Origin: Planctomycetota bacterium
GTDB lineage: Bacteria; Planctomycetota; Planctomycetia; Pirellulales; Lacipirellulaceae
DNA: 6,132 bases
Direction of reading: 5' to 3'
NCBI GenBank assembly: GCA_029259975.1
Contig: JAJDEE010000235.1
Location: 1-6,132 of the forward strand
The position numbers and the translations under genes were made by a program. Below, in pieces: positions 1-6,132 of this stretch; position 1 is the stretch's first letter, and every line of letters begins with the position of its first letter. Below the pieces are notes generated by a model, which saw only the letters and a list, made by a program, of their open reading frames with translations, was not told the origin of the DNA and searched no databases.

Positions 1-454
1 CATTGCCTATGTAGTCCATGAAGACAAGTGCCGCCCAGTCGAAACGATTCTCCCAATAATGATCTTTGATCAAAATCTGTTTGCGGGAAACACGTTTGGC
101 TTCGCGCAATAATGCGTCTTGCTCGACGAGGTGATGAAGCATGTCGACTAGGATGACGCTGTCGAAGGAGTTGTCTTCGAATGGCAAGGTCTCGCCATCG
201 TAGGCGAGGATCTCAATCTCAGGCTGTGGCTGCAGGACGACATCGCATCCGACAAAACGTACGCCTGTTTTTTCGGACAACCGTGCAGCCAGTTTCCCGT
301 CGCCCGCGCCAAGGTCTAATGCGTCTTGCCCGGAGGCCATGTACTTTACGAGACACTTTTCTAAGTAGTTGATGCGTGGCGGGAACATGAATCGTCCGAC
401 CACAAAGCGAAGCATCGGATGGCTAAGCTTCAACACGTTGGCAATTTTAGGCAC
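1..454 (-). CDS. Class I SAM-dependent methyltransferase (type 11-like), partial, C-terminus beyond left edge
   Basis: Reading from 454 towards 1 gives 151 residues without a stop, running off the left edge. The Rossmann-fold SAM-binding signature is clear: motif I LDLGAGDGK at residues 46-54, an acidic residue ending strand 2 (D71), a DGE motif at 86-88, and FDSVILVDMLHH at 97-108, typical of Methyltransf_11 proteins. The helix LLREAKRV at 115-122 and the strand QILIKD at 126-131 follow in the usual order. The start is GTG at 452-454: an in-frame TAG lies only two codons upstream, and a GAGGAG ribosome-binding site sits six bases before the GTG. The next candidate, ATG at residue 14, has no such site. 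The gene begins 38 nt after the glycosyltransferase stop and is the last visible gene of the same operon. The acceptor molecule cannot be told from the sequence; a small molecule or lipid is inferred from the neighbours. A related but headless copy of the family lies at 1369-1644. Confidence 0.9.
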   Translation of the reverse strand, partial: MPKIANVLKLSHPMLRFVVGRFMFPPRINYLEKCLVKYMASGQDALDLGAGDGKLAARLSEKTGVRFVGCDVVLQPQPEIEILAYDGETLPFEDNSFDSVILVDMLHHLVEQDALLREAKRVSRKQILIKDHYWENRFDWAALVFMDYIGN

Positions 455-460
455 TCTCTA

Positions 461-466
461 CTCCTC
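461..466 (-). promoter_or_regulatory. Strong Shine-Dalgarno site (GAGGAG) for the methyltransferase
   Basis: On the minus strand GAGGAG is followed by a six-base spacer (TAGAGA) and then GTG. This is the clearest ribosome-binding site in the window and it decides the GTG start at 454. The other genes have weak or no recognisable sites, so this gene may be translated independently of the glycosyltransferase upstream. Confidence 0.75.
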
Positions 467-492
467 ACAACGGCACGTTCTTAGCCAAGCAT

Positions 493-1338
493 CTAGCTGC
501 CATACCGTAAGCGTTTGTAAAAATTCAATATGCGGAAGTAGGTATGTAGAACGAATGGCGTAAGCCACTTTCGCTTGTTGCAATCTTTTCCATACCCAAA
601 TTTCCAAATACACCGCGTCAGCGATTGCATACCCGCATTGTGGACCACCGGAATCACGTCACCATTCTGCAGGTAGAAGACGCCTTCGCGGATGCGGAAT
701 TGCGACTTCATCGCCATGATGACAAAATTATACTTTTTATCTAACTGCACAAATCCGTTTCGGTACACGAAGTTGTTCACCAGCAGCTGGTCGGTTCCAA
801 ATACGTTGAAGCTGTGGCAGTGTTTCTGAAACTCTGACCACATCTCTTGAAATGCCGTAGCAGGACCGAACAAGACGCCTCCGTTGACGGTTGGCTTGCC
901 TTTTAGGTAACCGAACATTCGTTGGTAACCCTCGCGTTCCATATCGGTTCGAGGCAGCACGAGATCATGAAACGGAATCTCACGCTCTTCACAAACGCCG
1001 CGAAAGGTTGCTTTGTCTTGCTCGAACAGATGACGAATATCAGCTTGAAAGATGATATCGCCGCCATCGATGGCAAGCACTTGGTCGTAGTTTCGCGTGG
1101 ATAAAAACTCCGCCATGCCACGATATCGTACGTTCGTGATATTGCCATCCGCTTGGCAGCGGTGCAGTGTGACCCCTGCCGATTCTAAACTTCGACGCTG
1201 GGACTCATCGAGTCCGTAGTCCAGTACCGCCACATCGACGTTCTCAAGATCAACGTGGTCGCACAAAGAACGGTACCAGTGGTTGACCAAAAAATCGCCG
1301 TAGCGCTGATCGGAGGAAGTGATGATTACGTGCTTCAT
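493..1338 (-). CDS. GT-A-fold glycosyltransferase, GT8-like
   Basis: This 281-residue cytoplasmic protein has no signal peptide and looks like a nucleotide-diphospho-sugar transferase of the GT-A fold, nearest in style to family GT8. The N-terminus (KHVIITSSD, residues 2-10) is a first Rossmann-type strand. LAIDGGDIIF at 88-97 carries an acidic motif (D91, D94) in the place of the metal-binding DxD that GT8 proteins show as YLDxD. TVNGGVLFG at 150-158 matches the usual N-A/G-G-V strand, GTDQLLVN at 181-188 the conserved DQ motif, and VVHNAG at 231-236 the C-terminal histidine motif. The last 25 residues are basic and aromatic and may touch the membrane. The start is ATG at 1336-1338 with only a weak GAG upstream. 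It lies 30 nt after the methyltransferase fragment and 38 nt before the next methyltransferase, inside one operon. The donor sugar and acceptor are unknown. It could instead belong to an uncharacterised GT-A family. Confidence 0.75.
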   Translation of the reverse strand: MKHVIITSSDQRYGDFLVNHWYRSLCDHVDLENVDVAVLDYGLDESQRRSLESAGVTLHRCQADGNITNVRYRGMAEFLSTRNYDQVLAIDGGDIIFQADIRHLFEQDKATFRGVCEEREIPFHDLVLPRTDMEREGYQRMFGYLKGKPTVNGGVLFGPATAFQEMWSEFQKHCHSFNVFGTDQLLVNNFVYRNGFVQLDKKYNFVIMAMKSQFRIREGVFYLQNGDVIPVVHNAGMQSLTRCIWKFGYGKDCNKRKWLTPFVLHTYFRILNFYKRLRYGS

Positions 1339-1368
1339 TGAATCTCAGACCGAATGTGGTCGCTTGGA

Positions 1369-1644
1369 CTACTTTTCGACCAAGACATAGAGGTGATGTC
1401 GCAAGAAGAGCCACAACGGCTGGACGCCTGGATGATTTGCGGATTGCTCGATCGCAAGGCCATGTTTCTCGAATAGCTCTCGCCACTGTTTGTCTGAGCG
1501 GAAGCCCGAGATCCGATAAGGCATCCCCACGAGGCGAGAGCCAATCCCATGAAGTAGTATCACCGACAGTTTGTCAAAAAGATGGTTGTACCCATCTTCA
1601 AGAATAACAAGACGTTTGCCAACGCGTTTCATTTCTTCGAGCAA
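1369..1644 (-). pseudogene. Headless C-terminal fragment of a SAM-dependent methyltransferase
   Basis: The 91 codons from TTG at 1642-1644 to TAG at 1369 encode only the C-terminal half of a Methyltransf_11-type protein. It begins exactly at the helix LLEEMKRV and the strand RLVILED, then runs through a hydrophobic segment to an FRSDKQWRELFEKHGL-like motif that is usual near the end of this family. The start aligns with residue 115 of the intact copy at the left edge (LLREAKRV), so about 115 residues, including the whole SAM-binding site, are missing. No ATG or ribosome-binding site supports it. The frame is the same as the SDR gene: only TAG and two codons (AGT TCC) separate them. The fragment has no internal stops or frameshifts, which suggests a recent deletion or retained function as a readthrough or coupled product. 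As it stands it cannot bind SAM alone. Confidence 0.7.
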
Positions 1645-1650
1645 GGAACT

Positions 1651-3090
1651 CTAGGCCGTGGCGGAAGACAACGAGATCGCTTCAACGAGCTGTTCTTCGA
1701 GCTGCGAAAGCTGGCGATCAACTACCTCGAATGGCGATTGGTCGTCCCTCGATATGAGAGATTGAAATTCCGTCGAGGTTAGCGTCAGGGTACTCTCGCA
1801 TTGGGACGAAAGTCCTGGCTCGACAGCTAGGATATCATTGCCAGAGATCGATGCACGCCACTGCCCCCCGCCAGGCCCCATGACATTGAGGCCGACAACC
1901 CATTCGGCCAACTCATTAGCCGAGGCCTCCTCCGAATTCAAACTGGCCAAGTACTCGCCCACCACCAAAGGAACCGAAGCCCCTTGGTGACGACGTTTGC
2001 CCCAGCAATCCTCCTCACCATACTTCATAAAACGGTGTAACATCGCCTCGTCGATTTCAGGACAGGGCAAATGACCCGCGTACTTTTGAGTGTTGGTGGT
2101 ATCGAACTCGGGATCGCTATCTTCGTACGAGCGGTACATGGTCGCGTTGTCATAAAAATCGCGTTCCATCCCTTCGTCCGAACGCTTCCCTTCGCGTCCG
2201 ACAAACTCCACGCCAGTTGAATTGAAATAGGTGCAACCAGCTTCCACCATTTGCCGGGCCGTCATTCGTACTTTGGGGGCCAAATGGAAGGTTCGACCAT
2301 GAGATTCAGGAGTGTTAAACAAATGCGAAATCACTGCGGAGGTCCAGTCAACGGGAATCACATTGCGAGGTTCATCTCCAGTCGTATCAAGTTGCATTGG
2401 CGTATGCCGGATCCCATTAGGCCCTGGCTCGGTATTCTTCGCGAAAAGGCACATGAGTTTCAAATACATGTACAAGCCGTGATAGGTATTCGTGTAGCCT
2501 GTCTGTGAATCTCCCGCAATTACAGCGGGGCGATAGACGGTCACCTCCTCAAGTCCCGCGTCTTCGCGAACCATGGTCTCGGCTGCGAGCTTACTCTTCT
2601 CATAATCGTTGCGGAAACTTTGGTCCAAAGTGCTAGGATTTTCCATGACGAGTCCGGTACGCACGCCACACACATAGGCGGTCGAGACGTAATGCATTTT
2701 CTTGATGCCCGTGTCGCGACAAAGCTGCAACACATTCCGAGTGCCCTCGACATTCGTCCGCCAAGGTTCGCCGTCGTTTTCTTCATGAAATTTCAAAGCT
2801 GCTGCGCTATGCAGCATCGAAGAGCAATGCTCGGCAATCCACTGGCGTGGGATCTCGTCCAAGCCTAGGAACTCTTGACAGAGATCTCCTTCGAAACAGA
2901 CAGGACGGGGCAGTTCGATTCCTAGCTCTGTTTCCCAAGGCTGAAGGATCGACTCGATTCGCTGTTCGACGGTCTCTTTCTTGTTCGCTCGAGCCACGAT
3001 GGCAACGCGTTTTCCCGCCAACAAAAGATCACGAAGAAGGTAACGTCCAAGGAGTCCCGTGGAACCTGTGAGAAGGGTGTAGGCAGACAC
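1651..3090 (-). CDS. NAD(P)-dependent thioester-reductase-like SDR with probable SCP2-like C-terminal domain
   Basis: This 479-residue protein starts with an extended-SDR Rossmann fold: the glycine motif TGSTGLLG at 8-15, a basic stretch after strand 2 (AR..KK, 33-38), VSTAY at 135-139 supplying the catalytic serine (S136), and YEKSK at 163-167 supplying Y163 and K167. RTNVEGTRNV at 111-120 and VYRPAVIAGDS at 185-195 are typical of the NAD_binding_4 group, which includes fatty acyl-CoA reductases and the reductase domains of carboxylic acid reductases and NRPS/PKS lines. The likely reaction is reductive release of an acyl thioester, or reduction of a 3-hydroxy or keto lipid; the substrate is inferred. 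Residues about 390-455, with GPGGGQW at 405-411 and LTLTSTEFQSLI at 435-446, resemble an SCP2 lipid-binding domain, but its usual final G-x-GD segment is replaced by a predicted amphipathic helix. The start is GTG at 3088-3090 (an in-frame TGA lies four codons upstream); no clear ribosome-binding site. A promoter lies about 65 nt upstream. It is the first gene of the probable operon. Confidence 0.8.
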   Translation of the reverse strand: MSAYTLLTGSTGLLGRYLLRDLLLAGKRVAIVARANKKETVEQRIESILQPWETELGIELPRPVCFEGDLCQEFLGLDEIPRQWIAEHCSSMLHSAAALKFHEENDGEPWRTNVEGTRNVLQLCRDTGIKKMHYVSTAYVCGVRTGLVMENPSTLDQSFRNDYEKSKLAAETMVREDAGLEEVTVYRPAVIAGDSQTGYTNTYHGLYMYLKLMCLFAKNTEPGPNGIRHTPMQLDTTGDEPRNVIPVDWTSAVISHLFNTPESHGRTFHLAPKVRMTARQMVEAGCTYFNSTGVEFVGREGKRSDEGMERDFYDNATMYRSYEDSDPEFDTTNTQKYAGHLPCPEIDEAMLHRFMKYGEEDCWGKRRHQGASVPLVVGEYLASLNSEEASANELAEWVVGLNVMGPGGGQWRASISGNDILAVEPGLSSQCESTLTLTSTEFQSLISRDDQSPFEVVDRQLSQLEEQLVEAISLSSATA

Positions 3091-3145
3091 AATAGAAGCT
3101 CATTAGGCAGGTGCAGGCTCTGGACCGGCCCATGCCGATTCCGTG

Positions 3146-3190
3146 CAAGCTGCCCATTGTAATATCACCCAAACACCAAATCAAGCTGCC
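3146..3190 (-). repeat. 9-bp direct repeat bracketing the promoter
   Basis: The minus-strand word GGCAGCTTG occurs twice, at 3190-3182 and 3154-3146, 36 bp apart. One copy overlaps the predicted -35 box and the other begins right after the -10 box, over the expected transcription start. The position is what one expects of a repressor operator pair, but the repeat is short and could be chance. Confidence 0.35.
3156..3184 (-). promoter_or_regulatory. Predicted sigma-70-type promoter for the SDR operon
   Basis: On the minus strand a -35 box TTGATT (3184-3179, four of six consensus bases) and a -10 box TACAAT (3161-3156, five of six) are separated by exactly 17 bases. Transcription would start near 3149, leaving a leader of about 58 nt before the GTG at 3090. 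It lies in the largest gap of the window and is correctly placed for the run of genes below it. It is predicted by eye only, and promoter consensus is poorly known in the likely host group. Confidence 0.5.
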
Positions 3191-3245
3191 AGAGCACCGG
3201 CTTCCAGTGAAAAGCTTCCTTAGAACACCCTATTCGGATTTATCC

Positions 3246-5585
3246 CTATAAGCTTCGATTAGAAGGGGGAAATGGCTCGAACGAGGCTCCCAGCGGGCTT
3301 AGCAACATAGCAGGCAGCACAACCAGATCGGCAATCAACGCTGCGGTCAGCATCGCAAACATCACCCACGCAAATCGAGCGATCGGCACAAAGTCGCTAA
3401 AACCAAAGACCAATAGCCCCAGCCCGCAAATCAAAGAAGTTTGAGTCATAGCAGTAGCACAGTGGGCAAAGGCATGACGCACTGCCTCTGGGCGAGTTTG
3501 CCCACGGTTCAGTCCGCGTCTGAACCAAGTGATGAAATGCAGCGTGTCATCGACTGCTATCCCAAGCGCCACACTCGCCGTCATCATCGACCCGATTTCC
3601 AGAGACACGCCCATCAGCCCCATACCGCCAATCACGGCAGCACAAGGGAGAACATTGGGAATCATCGACACGAGACCTGCAATAATTCGAAGAGCACAAA
3701 TACGAATCACATAAATGGCGCTAGAGGCTGCCGCAAATTCCTTGCTAGCCCCTACAAACGCAAGCCCAATCATCATCACCGTGATCAATCCGAAGGCGAG
3801 CAAAAAGCTATTGATCAAATCAAAAAGCATTTGCTCCTGAGCTTTCTGCACCAAGGGAACAGCGCCACAATAGACGGCTCGTACATCGCCCATCCCTATT
3901 TCTTTGCAGCGATCAAGCACTGGATCGACCGCTTCTTGTAATTCAACTAAAAGAATCGAAAAATCAAGCGCGTCGCCTGCATACGCACGTGCGCTTACGC
4001 GCCATAGCTCCTCTGTGGGAGTCTCTTTCAATAAGTTCATTTCGGTGAATTGCGAACGATTTCTTTCGAGCTGTTTGTTAAGTAATGACTCGCGAAAAAC
4101 ATCTTTAGCTCGGCTGCCACGTCGTCTTATTCGAGGTGAAAAATTCAGCGGCGAGACGACCGCTCCAACACCCGAGTAATTTTCTATCACCGCATGCACG
4201 GCTCCGACCACCCGCAACCGATCCATGATCGACCCGTTTGGCTCTCCTTCGATCTTTGGGATTCGCACAACCACTTCGAGTGGAACCAAGGGGCCAATGC
4301 GACTCTCCAGCCAGTCATAGTCTTGGAGAATGGTGGACTCCTCGGAAAACAGATCATGAACCCGTGCCCCGGCATGGATCTGGGTCACTCCCCAGGCACT
4401 TGCTGCCAATCCGAACGCTGATGCAATAAGAACCCACCCAGAATGGTTCGCCACCCATCGGATCAGCCAGTCCCAACCCCGAGATTTTGAACCGCTAGAC
4501 GCTGAGTCGCCACGCCCATTGGTCTGTGGCACTGGGAACTGTTCCAGCAAAGCTGGTATGAGTAAAAATACCACTCCGGTGGCCAAAATAACCCCGATGG
4601 TCGCATAGATCCCAAAATTCCGTACCGGAATCAGAAAACTCACCCCCAACGAACCCAGCCCTAAAGCTGTTGTTGCTGAGGCTAGCAGACAGGGCAACAA
4701 GGCATGTTGCACTGCTCGGCGCGGAGCCCCTGCCAGCCCCTGTTCTCTCACGACATCGAGATAGTAATTCGCCAAATGAACTCCTGCCGAGATCGTCAAT
4801 ACATAAAGTAGCGACGGAATCATCAGCATAACGCTATCCATATGCCCGCCGGTTAGATCTACGATTGAGATACTCAACTGATGGCAATACAAAGCAACAA
4901 TAAAAACAGTTGCGGTCATCACGAGACTGCGAAACATGAGAATCATCAATAGGCAACCGATCGAGAAGCACAAGATCATCTTCAGTTGCAGTCCCTCCTG
5001 GCTCGCGTAATCTACAGCTACAGAGTCGGCAGTCGTTCCCCCAATGCGTAGCGACTCACGATCCAGTCCCTCAATCGCATTAGCGCAATCATAAATATGG
5101 TCGAACAAAAAATGCCGATGCGTCCAGCCATCCTTTGTCAGCAATACAACCATGCAAGTCGTTTGATACTTTTTGTCGGTTAACCAACCTCGAAGTCGAA
5201 GCAGAGCAGCTCGGCGCGACAATTCGAGCGGTTCCCCGCGCAACTGCTGCAAAACTTCTGGCCCGGTAATAATCTGCCGGCTGAGGACCAGCGCCCCCTC
5301 GTCTCCGACTTTTACCGGGGCGCGTAATGCCTTTGCCAAGGCTGGTAGGCGAGGGTCGTCGAACGTGCAGCCCTCCCAGCTGATCATCAACAGATCGTCA
5401 GAGACAAAGTGTTTCTGGAACCACTTTAGACGCTGAGTTGGTTCAAAAGACTCGGGCAGCCACTCGGAGACCTGAGTGGAACTATTTTCTACCGCCCGCT
5501 TCGCGCTGGAAATTATCACCGGCGCGGTAAAAAGAAAGATGGCAAAGATGCCAATTCGATAGCGTGAATAAAAGGAAGAACTCAT
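3246..5585 (-). CDS. RND superfamily (MMPL-type) membrane transporter
   Basis: This 779-residue inner-membrane protein has the duplicated RND plan. There is one membrane segment at about 10-27, a large periplasmic loop (28-199), five segments at about 200-346, a cytoplasmic linker (347-380), a segment at 382-402, a second periplasmic loop (403-587), and five segments at about 588-762. The second half carries the proton-relay motif GIAVDDTLHF at 675-684 (D679, D680) and IPNVLP at 642-647. The equivalent position in the first half is TISAGVHLANYY (264-275) with no acidic residue, so proton coupling probably relies on the second half. Known relatives export or move lipids, hopanoids, siderophores or polyketides using the proton gradient. 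The start is ATG at 5583-5585, directly followed by a basic residue pattern and the first membrane helix; no ribosome-binding site is seen. It lies 102 nt after nuoD and 155 nt before the SDR. The extra stretch at about 610-630 between two helices looks longer than usual. The substrate is unknown; a product of the adjacent lipid-type genes is inferred. Confidence 0.85.
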   Translation of the reverse strand: MSSSFYSRYRIGIFAIFLFTAPVIISSAKRAVENSSTQVSEWLPESFEPTQRLKWFQKHFVSDDLLMISWEGCTFDDPRLPALAKALRAPVKVGDEGALVLSRQIITGPEVLQQLRGEPLELSRRAALLRLRGWLTDKKYQTTCMVVLLTKDGWTHRHFLFDHIYDCANAIEGLDRESLRIGGTTADSVAVDYASQEGLQLKMILCFSIGCLLMILMFRSLVMTATVFIVALYCHQLSISIVDLTGGHMDSVMLMIPSLLYVLTISAGVHLANYYLDVVREQGLAGAPRRAVQHALLPCLLASATTALGLGSLGVSFLIPVRNFGIYATIGVILATGVVFLLIPALLEQFPVPQTNGRGDSASSGSKSRGWDWLIRWVANHSGWVLIASAFGLAASAWGVTQIHAGARVHDLFSEESTILQDYDWLESRIGPLVPLEVVVRIPKIEGEPNGSIMDRLRVVGAVHAVIENYSGVGAVVSPLNFSPRIRRRGSRAKDVFRESLLNKQLERNRSQFTEMNLLKETPTEELWRVSARAYAGDALDFSILLVELQEAVDPVLDRCKEIGMGDVRAVYCGAVPLVQKAQEQMLFDLINSFLLAFGLITVMMIGLAFVGASKEFAAASSAIYVIRICALRIIAGLVSMIPNVLPCAAVIGGMGLMGVSLEIGSMMTASVALGIAVDDTLHFITWFRRGLNRGQTRPEAVRHAFAHCATAMTQTSLICGLGLLVFGFSDFVPIARFAWVMFAMLTAALIADLVVLPAMLLSPLGASFEPFPPSNRSL

Positions 5586-5687
5586 CAGACAGCCGTGTCA
5601 GCACAGTACAAAACTGCTGTTAAGGACGCAGCAAAAACCCTAAGTTTGGAACTCGAATTTCAGTACCCTACCCAAATCCGTATCTCC

Positions 5688-6132
5688 CTACCGATCAATT
5701 TCTCCCATCACAATATCGAGCGAACCTACAACCGCCGGAATGTCGGCAATCAGACTGCCCGCACAAAGGGGCCCCGTTACCGAAAGATTGCAGAAACAAC
5801 TACTTCGTGCTCGCACGCGCCAGGGAATGGCATTACCATCGCTTACCAAGTAAAATCCCATCTGGCCACGCGGCGCTTCGGTTTCCAAATAGACCTCGCC
5901 CTTGGGCAGTTTGGTATTGAGCTTCATCGGCTCGCCATAGCTACCGCTGGCTGTGCTGTATTGTTCGATTGCCTGGCGGACCAAATCGATCGCCTGCATG
6001 ACCTCTAACATTCGCACATAAAAACGATGCCAACAATCGCCAAGTACTGCTTCTTTCGGCACACGCGGGTAGTTGTGATCTTTGGGATAGTGCCCATTTT
6101 TCTCCGCGATCACTTCAAATGCGTAGCCGTCG
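5688..6132 (-). CDS. nuoD: NADH-quinone oxidoreductase subunit D (complex I 49-kDa homologue), C-terminal part
   Basis: The last 147 residues are visible; the 5' part lies beyond the right edge, with reading frame open through 6131. The C-terminus GSLDIVMGEIDR is the hallmark end of NuoD/Nqo4, preceded by KGEVYLETEAPRGQMGFYLVSDG, a near match to the conserved region that packs around the quinone-binding cavity at the NuoB interface. GDCWHRFYVRMLEV corresponds to the usual GDCYDRYLVRMEEM. NuoD belongs to the peripheral arm of complex I, at the cytoplasmic face of the membrane, where electrons from the N2 cluster of NuoB reach quinone. Two local departures are visible: the usual RAPSFxNLQ is RARSSCFCNLS (107-117 of the visible part), and the segment before GDCW differs strongly from the common YDVRRDDPY form. 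A GTG at 6113 is inside the gene and is not its start. The next gene on the strand is not nuoE, so the nuo genes are probably split in this genome. Confidence 0.93.
   Translation of the reverse strand, partial: DGYAFEVIAEKNGHYPKDHNYPRVPKEAVLGDCWHRFYVRMLEVMQAIDLVRQAIEQYSTASGSYGEPMKLNTKLPKGEVYLETEAPRGQMGFYLVSDGNAIPWRVRARSSCFCNLSVTGPLCAGSLIADIPAVVGSLDIVMGEIDR

Noticed and set aside
181..563. Two short plus-strand open frames near the left edge
   Set aside because: The first is arginine-rich and lies opposite the methyltransferase SAM-binding region; the second overlaps the methyltransferase start and the glycosyltransferase end. Both are shadows.
1630..1685. Possible remains of the methyltransferase middle (a DLVVFRHGLEFL-like stretch) in another minus frame just before the fragment
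   Set aside because: It resembles the FDxVxxxxxLEH part of the family, but a stop lies directly upstream in that frame and the stretch is short and fully inside the SDR coding end. Chance cannot be excluded.
3181..3220. Terminator-like hairpin after the transporter gene (GCCGG TGCT CTGGC within AAGCT/AGCTT arms)
   Set aside because: The inner stem is only five pairs with a G-T pair, the outer arms are unevenly spaced, and no T-run follows. Not enough for a terminator call.
3441..3941. 166-codon open frame on the plus strand inside the transporter gene
   Set aside because: Histidine- and asparagine-rich low-grade sequence, antisense to a well-supported membrane protein and with no recognisable domain. 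It is a shadow of the transporter coding strand.
5586..5687. Promoter for the transporter gene in the gap after nuoD
   Set aside because: A TTGCTG box can be paired with a TTGTAC at 17 bases, but the -10 match is poor, so no promoter was called.
5595..6008. 137-codon plus-strand open frame opposite nuoD
   Set aside because: It covers the complement of the conserved NuoD C-terminus and has no family features of its own.

Overview
The window is a compact stretch of bacterial chromosome in which every recognisable gene lies on the minus strand. Transcription runs from the right edge to the left. The base composition looks balanced (roughly half G+C by eye). Ribosome-binding sites are mostly weak, and GTG starts are used at least twice. 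The gene content is a divergent complex I subunit, a two-domain RND/MMPL-type permease, a thioester-reductase-like SDR, a GT-A sugar transferase and SAM methyltransferases. Together these suggest a free-living aerobic Gram-negative-type bacterium. A planctomycete of the Pirellula/Rhodopirellula kind is my best guess, but this is an inference from gene style and not a proof.

Layout in transcription order: (1) 6132-5688, the C-terminal 147 residues of NuoD (NADH-quinone oxidoreductase subunit D), cut by the right edge. (2) 5687-5586, a 102-nt gap with small competing inverted repeats but no convincing promoter. (3) 5585-3246, a 779-residue RND/MMPL-family membrane transporter. (4) 3245-3091, a 155-nt gap holding the best promoter of the window (TTGATT, 17-nt spacer, TACAAT), which overlaps or abuts a 9-bp direct repeat. 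(5) 3090-1651, a 479-residue NAD(P)-dependent thioester-reductase-like SDR with a probable SCP2-like C-terminal domain. (6) 1644-1369, the isolated C-terminal part of a SAM methyltransferase, in the same frame as the SDR and separated from it by only a TAG and two codons. (7) 1338-493, a GT-A-fold, GT8-like glycosyltransferase. (8) 454-1, the first 151 residues of an intact-looking SAM methyltransferase with a GTG start and a strong GAGGAG ribosome-binding site, cut by the left edge. No gene-free stretch exceeds 155 nt.

Genes 5 to 8 are separated by 6, 30 and 38 nt and look like one operon starting from the promoter near 3170. An acyl-thioester reductase, a sugar transferase and methyltransferases, with an RND/MMPL-type exporter just upstream, fit a locus that makes, decorates and exports a lipid or polyketide-like product. 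That pathway is inferred; no assembly-line enzyme is visible here. The NuoD gene is probably unrelated in function and marks the end of a separate nuo gene block.

The most unusual point is the headless methyltransferase fused in frame, across one TAG, to the SDR gene. It is either a deletion scar, a pseudogene or a readthrough product. No RNA genes, CRISPR arrays, insertion sequences or integration sites were seen.
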